Positions 1 through 9,169 of a DNA stretch of 64,000 nt are shown one piece after another. The notes under the pieces are model-generated. The model did no database searches. It was not told where the DNA came from and saw only the letters and a list, made by a program, of their open reading frames with translations. Position 1 is the first letter of the stretch, and each line of letters opens with the position of its first letter. A program made the translations under genes and the position numbers. Source of the DNA: Ligula intestinalis (taxonomy: Eukaryota > Platyhelminthes > Cestoda > Diphyllobothriidea > Diphyllobothriidae); NCBI GenBank assembly GCA_036362985.1, contig JAYGXS010000007.1:10557975-10621974 (forward strand). Reading direction: 5' to 3'.

Positions 1-12
1 CCCCCCCCCCCC
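1..12. repeat. poly-C tract at window edge
   Basis: Twelve C residues open the window. Similar long C or G runs recur at 7903-7912, 8830-8843, 14930-14939, 31719-31731 and 32851-32859, so homopolymer C/G runs are a general feature of this DNA. No coding context is visible. Confidence 0.8.
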
Positions 13-1740
13 GGGAACACGTGATCCACAATCCAAACATTAACAGCTCCCCCCTTACCGGCACAACTTATCCCCAACCTCATCCCAGTTCGTTGTAACC
101 TCTGCCCCCAAAACCTCTAGTGCGATATTCCCAGCTCTTATTTTTCATTTAGTCTGACGACGAACAAGTGATAACTGTTCGAAAATTTACGGGTATCACT
201 CATCTTTTCCAAGATCTTCTTTTTTTCATACCCGCTTCTATTAGACTGTGTTCAACAGATGGCAAAACCAATAAGAGCCAGAAAGCATGCAAAGGCATAC
301 ATACGGTTTTTGCCCAGCATTGGTTATATGCAACCGCCTTCCGTGGGAGAAAAGAGATCTGGGGAACAGTGAATATTTCCATGTCTTAACCCCGCAAGTT
401 GACAAGTAGCCATTAGTCTAACCCTTATTCACCTGGCATTTAGCGCTATGTAGTCAACTGAATTTCGTGCGCTTTCTGTTCTTGTGTTTTGACGGAGGAC
501 CGTACAGGCAAACCCTGCAGAGCCCTTTTTTCAAGGCGGTACACGACGCACAAGGGCTGACTCAGACGTTTTTTCACATGCCAACTTACCTGAGGTCCAA
601 CTCACAGTTCTGGAGTTAGATAAGTATAGTCCGCAGCGTGAAGTGCCGCGCACACCTTCAATTTACATGCGGAACAACTTACTCCCAGCGGCCGCGGGAA
701 GCAACTTCAACTACATTTTTCCCTTTACACTTACATCTACAAAATTCCTTCTCTGTTTAGCTTATTTCCCCACCCCTCAAAACTCTACCACCACTGTTTT
801 TTTCAGGACAAAATGCTGGGATTAGGGGTATATGAGTGGGCCTACATAAGCTACTTTTGCCGCTTTTTGCAAGTGATTTAACTCCCTCACTCCTCTATAC
901 TGTCAACTTCTCTTCCACCATTTCGAAAACCGACGTTAAGCGTTCAGTTAGCCAAGCATGGGGTAGTATACCGCATCCTATGCCGAAGCTGCTCTTGTAA
1001 TTACACAGGCCAAAATTAACGCATGCTCGTATCGCGCATACATGAATACAAACTGAACGTACGACGAGGCGACGAATGAGCACAAGTTGCAGCTCACACC
1101 TATGAAACAGGCCAGGTGTTCAAGTTCGCGGCCGTCAAGGTACGCGCTCACGCGGGAAACAAGACGAGCAGGGAATTGATTGAACCCTGGTCCACGGACG
1201 AGAATTCAGTTAACCGATGTGTCGAATTGGCGCCGGCGTACAGAGCTTTGTGCTTTTACGTACAGTCACGCTCAGACGTCGGTCGCAGTTAATTAGGTCC
1301 ACACCTTCCCTAATTACCCCCATTTTCGTTGCTGACGCCCTGATGAACGCTGAAATCACTATAACTGCCCCCACTCCCTCCTCCTTTTCATCCCCGTTTC
1401 TTACCCGGCATAGATGACCCTTGACAGTTGATTGGTGGAGATGCACTATAACTAACCCCCCCTTTGTTGTTGCTTCTTATCTCTGATGATAGACTCCTAT
1501 AAGAGTTCGAAAGCTCAGAATAATAAACAACTTGATCCGGTGCTCGACCATCCTTCTTCCTCACCAATGCAAATACCTGAAACGCGAACGTTCTCCTTAA
1601 TGGCGTCGTGTACTTACGGCTATCAATTCTTGCAATATGCTACAGTTGGGCAGTCAACCTTCTTCGGTGACAAATAGTGGACGTTACCATATGCTATTGG
1701 AAAACCCATTGCTATAATTCAGTCTATCTTAAATTTACTC
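13..1740. other. no gene recognised
   Basis: Only short ORFs under 80 codons occur here and none shows a recognisable domain, signal peptide or convincing splice-bounded exon. Base composition is mixed and no tandem repeat is evident. I see nothing to annotate. Confidence 0.5.
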
Positions 1741-1905
1741 TAGCGCGTAGAGTTGATAAACGGTCGGCCTATCAGTGCTTCAGCCCCATTCCTCGCCCGA
1801 AGTATCCCCCCTTTGGAGTCTTCCTCAACTTCTGCTGAAAGCTGACATTCTGTAGTAAGAGAGGGAGCACTGTGTTTCAATTGATGACACCTCGAGATTG
1901 AGTAT

Positions 1906-1950
1906 GACTGGCTGATGACGGCTAATAAGCCAGAAATGTCCATTCCGGTC
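1906..1950 (+). ncRNA. hammerhead ribozyme motif, SINE copy 1
   Basis: Type I hammerhead order: GACTGG, CTGATGA, hairpin GGCT-AATA-AGCC, GAAA, a short stem III, then CCGGTC closing stem I. Stem III reads ATGTCCAT, one change from the palindromic ATGGCCAT of copy 3, so it is weaker here. Confidence 0.6.
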
Positions 1951-2212
1951 TCCCTTTGCTTTGTCGGATCCACATCATCATATAAACTTAGTCACTATGT
2001 GACGGTCATGAGGGTTTGGGTTGTGAGCTCCTTGGCAAAGCGGAACTTAATTGTTCCTTGACTAGATCGGTGAAACACCTGCATTCATTCATCATATTCC
2101 CGATTAAAACCGACAAGGCAGGGGACCCGTGGACTAGAGGCTGCGTCTCTAACGCAATGAACGAAGGTCGCGGGTTCAAATATCGGGGGATGTAAACCCT
2201 CGAAATTGGTGT

Positions 2213-2257
2213 AACTGGCTGATGACGTCTTATAAGCCAGAAATGGCCAATCCGTTC
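2213..2257 (+). ncRNA. degenerate hammerhead motif, SINE copy 2
   Basis: The CTGATGA and GAAA boxes are intact, but the stem II arm is altered (GTCT for GGCT), and so are the cleavage-side bases (CCAAT for CCATT) and stem I. It is probably an inactive relative of the motif at 2524-2568. Confidence 0.5.
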
Positions 2258-2523
2258 TCCCTTGCTTTTTGTCAGATCCACTTCGTTCTCATATCACCTT
2301 TGTCACTATGTGACGGTCATTGAAGGTTTGCTTTGCGTGCTCCTTGGCAAAGCGGACCTTAATTGTTCCTTGACTAGAGCGGTGAAACACCTGCATTCAT
2401 TCATCGTTTTCCCATCACAACCCAAAAAAGCAGCGGACCCGTGGACTAGAGGCTGCGTCTCTTACTCGATGACTGAAGGTCCCGGGTTCAAATCTGGGAG
2501 TATCAACCCTCGAGATTGGGTAT

Positions 2524-2568
2524 GACTGGCTGATGACGGCTAATAAGCCAGAAATGGCCATTCCGGTC
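2524..2568 (+). ncRNA. type I hammerhead ribozyme motif, best copy
   Basis: Stem I is GACTGG (2524-2529) with CCGGTC (2563-2568), six pairs including one G-U. CTGATGA is 2530-2536. Stem II is GGCT (2538-2541) and AGCC (2546-2549) around an AATA loop, with a C-A mismatch next to the core. GAAA is 2551-2554. Stem III is the self-complementary ATGG-CCAT (2554-2561) and position 17 is T2562, so cleavage would follow 2562. In a single molecule stem III can form only two pairs around a GGCC loop, as in minimal hammerheads that work as dimers. The motif is seen directly; activity is inferred. Confidence 0.72.
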
Positions 2569-2869
2569 TCCCTTTGCTTTGTCGGATCCACTTAATCACA
2601 CCTGATTTTACCGAGAAAACCGGCTTACGCGGTGGGCTTGCCTACTTTGACCGTCGGTTCTGACGAAGTCAATCGCGTGCCGAGAGGACGGTGAACTTCG
2701 CCTTAATTAGATTCTGCCCCACCAGTCAGTAGACAGTAGTGGGCGCAGGAGTCTGGCGCGCCCGGAGCTGGCCTCAAGCCTGCTGCTAAACCGGTCTCGG
2801 ATTCCACGAAGTAGGATTATCACGTCCCCATCGTGTTCTGAAAGCTGGCACTGGATAAACGAATATGTA

Positions 2870-3100
2870 TACATATAACTGTATTAATTGTCAGTTTACA
2901 GACACTGTTGATATGTGTCCGAAGAATATCCGGCGAGCATACGGCGAAGCCTTCAAGGTAATTAATAAGGTTTGGTCAAGGTACCCAAAGTCTCTCGGCC
3001 AGCATTTGCTAGCAACAACAGAAGCAACCGCTATCTGGTTGAGGAAGCCGGTTTTGTACGCACGAACGAACCTTCTGCAAGCCCTCAGCTTGGCATAGCA
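2870..3100 (+). mobile_element. Penelope-like element C-terminal fragment
   Basis: The frame ending near 3098 encodes FKVINKV, then LLATTEATAIWLRKPV, then LLQALSLA. This matches the PLE segment at 39405-39180 (FQVIYQAP ... MLATTDAVAIRLAKLV ... ALVHAVRL). Both look like the tail that follows the GIY-YIG endonuclease in one PLE subfamily. No RT or GIY-YIG part remains here. The assignment depends on the internal match and on family resemblance. Confidence 0.5.
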
Positions 3101-3407
3101 TCTTTTCGCGCTTTCTCTCCCTGTCCGGATTCAACAAAATTTCATCGCCTCGCAACCAACCGAGTAATATCAAGCCCACCCCACCCCTTTTCCCATGACT
3201 AATTTGCCTGCAACGATGACCATAATTGCCAGCATGTTACTTTTACCCCCTCCCTGTATCAATGTAATGGCCCGACTCAAATGCCATCTTTTCCAGAGGC
3301 CCGTCACCACTCTCACCATGGTAGGTGGTACGATACGTTAGGCGCACAGGGCTAGGACCTGTTTCAGACATTACTGGAGCAGGCAGCACCGATATTCTTG
3401 GAAGTGC

Positions 3408-3412
3408 AAAAA
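3408..3412 (-). terminator. pol III terminator of tRNA-Ala
   Basis: A run of five T on the minus strand lies just beyond the 3' end of the tRNA, as expected for RNA polymerase III termination. Confidence 0.65.
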
Positions 3413-3419
3413 GCCAGCC

Positions 3420-3492
3420 TGGAGTGCCTGGGCATCGATCCCAGTACCTCTCGCATGCTAAGCGAGCGCTCTACCATCTGAGCTAGCACCCC
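3420..3492 (-). tRNA. tRNA-Ala(AGC)
   Basis: A full cloverleaf of 73 nt reads on the minus strand. The acceptor GGGGTGC (3492-3486) pairs with GCACTCC with one G-U, followed by discriminator A (3420). The D stem is GCTC/GAGC. The anticodon arm is CTCGC-TTAGCAT-GCGAG, giving anticodon AGC. The T stem is CTGGG/CCCAG. The T loop is ATCGATG, not the usual TTCRANY, which weakens the B box slightly. There is no intron and no encoded CCA. A TTTTT terminator lies seven bases beyond the 3' end. It could be a tRNA-derived repeat, but every stem is intact. Confidence 0.82.
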
Positions 3493-3696
3493 GACGTCTG
3501 CAGACTTCCTAAAAAAGTCTATCACATAAAATAGTGCCACGGTTGCTTTGACGGAAGTTGCTGACGGCTTTCGTTTCATTACGCAGTTCAAACATACGGG
3601 CACAAACGCATTTTAGATGTGTGCAGTCTGATGTATTATAAAACCTAAAATAGTTCAGCTGAGAAGACGATTCGATCACTAGGGCAACACTTTTAT

Positions 3697-3732
3697 TCGC
3701 CTGACGTTTCGATATCCGCCGCGGATTTTAAA
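3697..3732 (-). ncRNA. PLE terminal hammerhead-like motif, 3' copy
   Basis: The minus strand reads an ATCCGC/GCGGAT hairpin, then ATCGAAACGTC and AGGCGAATAAA. The GAAAC and GTC elements fit a PLE hammerhead, but the CTGATGA box upstream is lost, so this is a remnant. Confidence 0.35.
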
Positions 3733-4965
3733 AAAGAAACATGAACAGAAAGGAACCGCTGACAACTCCTGGGCGAAATTTTAAGGGAAGACAATTTAGT
3801 AGATCGCCATAAAGCCCAAAGAGAAGGGTTAAGGTCACCAACTGGATAACTACTAACAAGCATACACTGAGTTGATTGCGAGGGCCAAGTTATGCAAACT
3901 TTAAAGCCACTCAGCTTAAAGCACACCTGATTTTACACAAACATAAGTAGATGTTCCAGAGACCAAGTCTTCTACTTCTGAAATACAATCTTTCCTGGGC
4001 TTTATCTTCGAAAATAGGATGTCTGCGTACGTGAAACGTGCAAAACTTAAAATATAGCATTCTTTCAATGGCATTTGTGAGAATTACATCCATCCCAAAT
4101 GGCTTCACGTGGATACGTACAACCTCGAAGGTCGTCCTTCTTGAAAGAGGCAATGGGACGATATCTGCGCAACTTCCAAATTATTTAAAAGCACGCTAGT
4201 ATTGCAGAAGTTATTGGAACCAAAACACTTCGCGACCGCTACTCAGCTGCTACTTGTCGCTGCATATTACCAAGAACAAATAAGAGAATACAACAATTTG
4301 AATTCGTACAGAAAACAAATCGATGCAACAACAGCAAGCTCACAGTATATTGCCACGTAAGCTAATCAATAAAGTTTTGAAAGAAAAACGCTCTATGGGA
4401 AGCTTAATTGGAGGTAAACTTTGAAGCATAAAAATTAATTTGTAAATCCAGGAGCTGGATGTAACGAAGGCAAAGTTAGTTTCACCACCTGCTCCAACTG
4501 TTTACATAGGTCGAGTTATAATCGTCGTATAAAGAGCCACCTCGAGGTAGCGCAATGTACGAGTCGTCAGTGTTTGAACAAATCTTCGGAAGGAATTGTT
4601 GGGGTCCACAGAGTGACCTGTGTCAAGCAAATATTTAGAAGTGGATGAGCGCAATCTTCTGTTTTCCTGCTATAACAGCCATGTAGGTAGGTGCTCTATA
4701 GAGCTGGCTGCCAATTACCGTTGCACAAAGAACTCCTACATTTCGCTACCTGGAGGCAGCCTTTATACGGCGATTGAAACTCTTAGAACAAGTCGTGTAC
4801 CTAAATTTACCTTCGTAACACCCAACTCTTAGATTTACAGGTTTCTGTAGCATCTTTATGCTTTGAAGTTTTCCCCACTTTTGCTTCCCATATGATCTTT
4901 TAAGTGGTCGAAAAAATGCCAGGCCCAGGTAAGTGAATAGAAGGCGAAAAAACCCAGGGTCAGTA

Positions 4966-5012
4966 TTTTATTTGCCCGACGTTTCGAACTCTCACGAGAG
5001 CTCATTTTCAAG
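4966..5012 (-). ncRNA. PLE terminal hammerhead-like motif, 5' copy
   Basis: The minus strand has a degenerate CTGANGA box (TTGAAAATGA), a CTCTC-GT-GAGAG hairpin, then CGAAACGTC and GGGCAAATAAAA. It has the same orientation as the motif at 3697-3732. Confidence 0.4.
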
Positions 5013-5034
5013 GAACAAAAAGGTACAGTTTACT

Positions 5035-6690
5035 GTGTATTTAGCTCAGCTCTCTCGGAAATGACCTTGAGCTCTGCTGTCGATTTGTTCACGCAACGCG
5101 AGACAGGCATCAGGAAGATCGATATGCCTGTTAATAGAATCTGTGCGCGAGTGCCATGCCTCCTTTAGCAAGCGTAAGTTTATAACACTTATCAGCTAAC
5201 GTGGCAGTATACTACGCCCTTACCGTTTTTGCATCGATTTTTCTACTGTACGAATTAAAATTGTTGTATCGTCTCATTAGTTCTCGATAGTATACAGCGA
5301 CAAATAGCAGTTGACGAGGAGTCGCAAAATGCTTTGGTTCCAATAACGTCTGCAGTATTTGCCTGCTTTAAATTCCTACCAGGAATAAATTCTTCAACCT
5401 TGCAAAATAAATTAAATTAAAGTAAATAGGTTTAGGTATCTGACAGCTGGAAGCATTAAAAGAAGTTGGGGTACTTATATGTCATTGGCGATGTGGGACA
5501 GCGAAACAGACAGACAGGCAGGCCGGCGGAATTGCACCCAAAGTCAAGGTCACGAAAAAATAGCGCATTTCGGCGGCATACACCGTCCGTCGCCGTCGGT
5601 GACGGCGTTGACGAACAGCACGCACCTGATTGGTTGGCCGTCAGCCGCGTGCCATTGGTCATAGGCAAATACGTGACCAGTACGATGGCGGCAAAATGCA
5701 GACAGCTACCAACACCGCCCACACCATAAACTCCCCTAGTATGCTGCAAATAGAATCCAAAAATGAACACATTGATGTTCATGGCAGTTTTCTGGATGAC
5801 AATTCTACCTTTTCTGCCTGGACCGCAGTACAAGTATCTGGAGCTCGGGGGGGGTCACGAAATCCTGATCCAGTCACTGTGGTTCTGTAACGGTGCCCCA
5901 GGACGTTATATGCATACTGTTCGAACGTCTAGCCACGTTTATTCTTTCTGCAATGTGGTAGCTCATCGGATGAATTACGCGATAGAACAAACAAACGACC
6001 TCTTCCAATTAGATAAAGATGAGCTCAGCGACGCCTGGAGCTGTTTCCCACCGATAAGTAATCACGTGAAAACCTTGGACGAACGATAATAACCTACTTA
6101 TTGGTTTAACTGTGCCCTAAGACGGGTGGGTAGAACCCGGGAATAAGAAGCACCCATCACCCTCCAATACATGTAGCCTTGGCTAAATTCCAGGGAGATT
6201 ATGGTGAGGATTAAGGGATTAGGATTATGGTCAGGTGGACATGCTAGTGAATGCTCGTTTCGGAATTCAGCCCAGAGAAATATGTATCACTGGATAGGTC
6301 CTATTACCGTGGCAAATATGGGACCGGTTCGAGTTCACGTGCTCTTAAGCTAACTGTTAATTGATATAGTCCGAGTATCCAGTCGGTCGATATGTAGCCT
6401 AGGCAACAGGTAGGTTTCCACGGCCCTAATGGCCTTTGACACATTCTCATCCTTATGCGTGGAGCATGGAGCTTCAATCATCTAAAAATTGCATGTGGCA
6501 ATGTCTCTTTGGGCATCCGTATTCTAATCAGCATTTGAAAGTGCACGCGGTCATTCATAGTCGGCCAGTTGGTAGCATCGGTGGAATCGTGATACCGTTG
6601 GAGCTTGCTATCTCATAAAATGTCAACTGAAATGAGAAAAGATGCTATTAATTCGGTATCTTTTACTCGATCATGGTTGTAATCATATTA
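5035..6690. other. no gene recognised
   Basis: Several ORFs of 60-125 codons exist (for example 5456-5833 minus, 5763-6089 plus), but none has a recognised domain and they overlap on opposite strands. No repeat shared with the rest of the window was seen. Confidence 0.4.
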
Positions 6691-6707
6691 ATCCCCGGAT
6701 ATTTCAG

Positions 6708-6807
6708 TCCCATCAAGATACCAGCTTCGGATGAAGATCTTTCTGACTATTTGCAAAAGCTACAGCTTATGAGAAAGGACTACATAAGTAGAAGGCCCTG
6801 TTTTCAG
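6708..6807 (+). CDS. possible internal exon, unknown protein
   Basis: A 100-nt open stretch is bounded by a TTTCAG acceptor (ending 6707) and a CAG|GT donor (6808-6809). It reads PIKIPASDEDLSDYLQKLQ, then LMRKDY and RRPCF. The charged, amphipathic composition and both splice-like borders suggest a real exon, but I do not recognise the family and no partner exon was found. The longer ORF around it runs into AT-rich sequence that does not look coding. Confidence 0.25.
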
Positions 6808-7049
6808 GTTTTTGTCGATGTCCTGATGAATTTAAATATATTTTTTGGAAAACACGCCCTAACCAATTCCTTCCTGTACTCATTTTGCAGATTATTACTT
6901 AGTCTTAAAAAAGTACACTCGGAGAAGGAGTATAATTTAGTTTTAAGGAAGGGTATAATTATGAAAAAAAACACGAAATGTCCAGTTCTAAGGTGTCGTA
7001 TCTCTGAATTATCCACATTTTTGCGAAATATAAGGTGCACTACGTGACC

Positions 7050-8740
7050 TCTTTATAAGACTTTCCATGAGCTTAAATTATACAGCATAAAGTTTAAAAT
7101 TATTCTTGAATTTTCCAAGTGCTAAAACACAAGATATAACGTTTCTTTAAGGCTAAAATTAGAAGAGGACGTACTTTTCTAATAAATGGTCAACAAAAAA
7201 TGCTTCACGGCATGTCCTCTATAAAGTATATTTGAGTTTATCAGGCTGGCAAAATTCAGCGCAAACAAGTGACCACTTAGATAGAGTGATTGTTTGTCAG
7301 TCAAACGGGAAGAAGCTCGTTTACGAGTCGCAATCGTGACGTGACTGACATACCTTGAAAAATACTGTTCAATAATTAATACTACACCTTACTTAAGTAA
7401 CCTTGTCAAAACGATTGACAGTTTCATGAAATAGAACATGTACTGCTGGGAGCCACGCTGTCCGATCAATGTCCAGGGAATAACAATGGAAGGCAATAGC
7501 GCTGCGTGTTCGAAACTACTGATTCTTCAGAACCAAACACCTGCCGGCTCGACGGCTAGCCCTCATTGGTAGCCGTTCCATCATTATTATGCGCCAGTTT
7601 GGACGTAGATAGGCCTACCATGCAGACAGCGACTCCTCAGGCTTCTTCTAATCCACGGGTTTGTTCTTTATCAAAAGTTTTGCAGAAATGCAAGAACAAA
7701 CACGCCAAGACAGTATCTTGTCTTGGGAGTGCGCATTGCCTCGACAGCGAAAACGTCAAAGTCGCGAGGATGATCACTCAATCCCCCAGGTGCAAATGTG
7801 TGGCACTAGTCTCTGCTCGAGTAACCTTGTCACTGACCAATGGGATGCAAGGCAGGGGAGGGTCGCCAGCCCGAGCCATCATATTTTATTGAACGCCTGC
7901 CCCCCCCCCCCTTACCCAGTGTAATCATCAGTATGTAAAGACGACTAATCGCCGCGAAGACAGCTTTGTAGGTAGACGGATTAAGATGGGAGATAATCAC
8001 TCAATAGCTTTGACAGAGTCGGTTATCACGTCTGTACGCATGCTGGGTACGAGGCCCGATGAATGAGATGCAATTCACCTTCTGAAGTCCTATCGGAACC
8101 CCTGTATCTGCTAGCCTTTAAGGAGATCAGTCGGAGTTCGGTCCAGGTAAGGACAATTTGACCGTCGTAGAGAATGGCCTTCACCTCGAACGCCACTATA
8201 TGGACGCAACGCCGACTATCCACGAGCGCGAAGTGTACTTGTACAGCATCTACCGCACTCTCTTGGCTTACCCAACGGTGACTAGACCATGACAGGACGA
8301 CCGGGGATGGTTGAGAAAGCCAAGCAATCCGTCTGCACGCACCACATGCGCGACCTGGTGTATCACGATCGGATTGGACACCAGACAGAATCGGCGAACA
8401 GATGTCTGTTCAGTTGTTCAAGTTTTCCAAAGCGCGTCAAGCTAAATGCATGCAAATGCGGAAATGTTTGAACCAGTGCGCCCGCAGACGGATCTTCAGC
8501 TGCTGAGGAACTCCTCCCCAAACGAGAATGCCTCTGTACCTCGAAAAACAGGCTTCTCAATGACGCCTGAATCAAAAAAAACTTAATGCGTTGGTTCCAC
8601 TAACTGTTCCATCCTAAACTTCCTCCAAATTTATGTTTCATTCTCAACTGCCGCTTCCTCCATAGTCAAAAGTGCTCAGTGCGCGTAGTCTTGAGCACTG
8701 CTAAACAAAGGCAGTGCGCTGGGCTTTAAAAGTGTAAAAA
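7050..8740. other. no gene recognised
   Basis: AT-rich at first, then mixed sequence with a C10 run at 7903-7912. The ORF at 7566-7892 has no recognised domain. Nothing is supportable. Confidence 0.4.
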
Positions 8741-8749
8741 ATCCCCTCG

Positions 8750-9160
8750 CCACCGTGAAAATGTACTTTATGCGAGTGCCTGGTTAACGCTGCAAGACGA
8801 GCCCTCTAGCGGTTCAATCCCCTGACCTCACCCCCCCCCCCCCTGCTTACGCCCAGATCTACAAAAGAAACAGCGATAACTCTAGTCACCCCGCGCGGAG
8901 AAAACTCTTCACTTTTTTGCACACCCACAAAGTGGTTTGCAAGTCCATATGAAGGCCGTTGAGTCAACGTGCAGAAAGCCGTATCATCTCAGCAGAGCTA
9001 GGCGTTAAATTATCCAAACGTAAATTATGAATTCGCAACCGTGAAAGTATTTAACGCGAGTGCCTCGGTGTTGAAGTTTTTTTCACGGTTCATCCCCCTT
9101 GCCTTTACGCGGACCTACAAAAGAACGGCGATAACTCTAGTCACCCCGCGCAGTGACAAC
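8750..9160 (+). repeat. imperfect direct repeat, two units
   Basis: The words accgtgaaa...gcgagtgcct occur at 8751 and 9039, and ctacaaaaga...gataactctagtcaccccgcg at about 8859 and 9115. The unit is therefore about 255-290 bp, with an indel, partly a C14 run at 8830-8843. Two units are visible and the function is unknown. Confidence 0.6.
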
Positions 9161-9169
9161 GTTTCGCTT

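Larger units (their letters stand above)
1820..2595 (+). mobile_element. tandem tRNA-derived SINE units with hammerhead tail
   Basis: Three copies of one short element lie head to tail. The second and third units start at 1991 and 2302 with the same words (gtcactatgtgacggtcat), a period of about 311 bp. Each has a tRNA-like region with a recognisable B box (GGGTTCAAAT at 2173-2182 and 2485-2494) and a proposed A box near 2441-2452. A conserved tail containing CTGATGA, an AATA-capped hairpin and GAAA follows. The first copy (to about 1975) keeps the tail but its head has drifted. Layout and size resemble the Schistosoma Sm-alpha SINE/satellite. The class call follows from the pol III boxes; the exact 5' end of copy 1 is uncertain. 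Confidence 0.75.
3693..5015 (-). mobile_element. degenerate Penelope-like element with ribozyme-like ends
   Basis: The block at about 4850-4440 aligns with the better PLE endonuclease copy at 40087-39752, including the region around its GIY-YIG domain, but is broken by stops. The 3' part (4440-4200) also resembles 39745-39540. At both ends, 3700-3730 and 4970-5010, the minus strand carries a hairpin followed by CGAAACGTC and then GGCRAATAAAA. Terminal hammerhead motifs of this form are known from PLEs. There is no room for a full RT, so this is an internally deleted or truncated copy. Confidence 0.55.

Noticed and set aside
3364..3603. 79-codon minus-strand ORF containing VLAQMVERSLSMREVLGSMP
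   Set aside because: This is a translation of the tRNA-Ala gene itself; it is a common false protein prediction.
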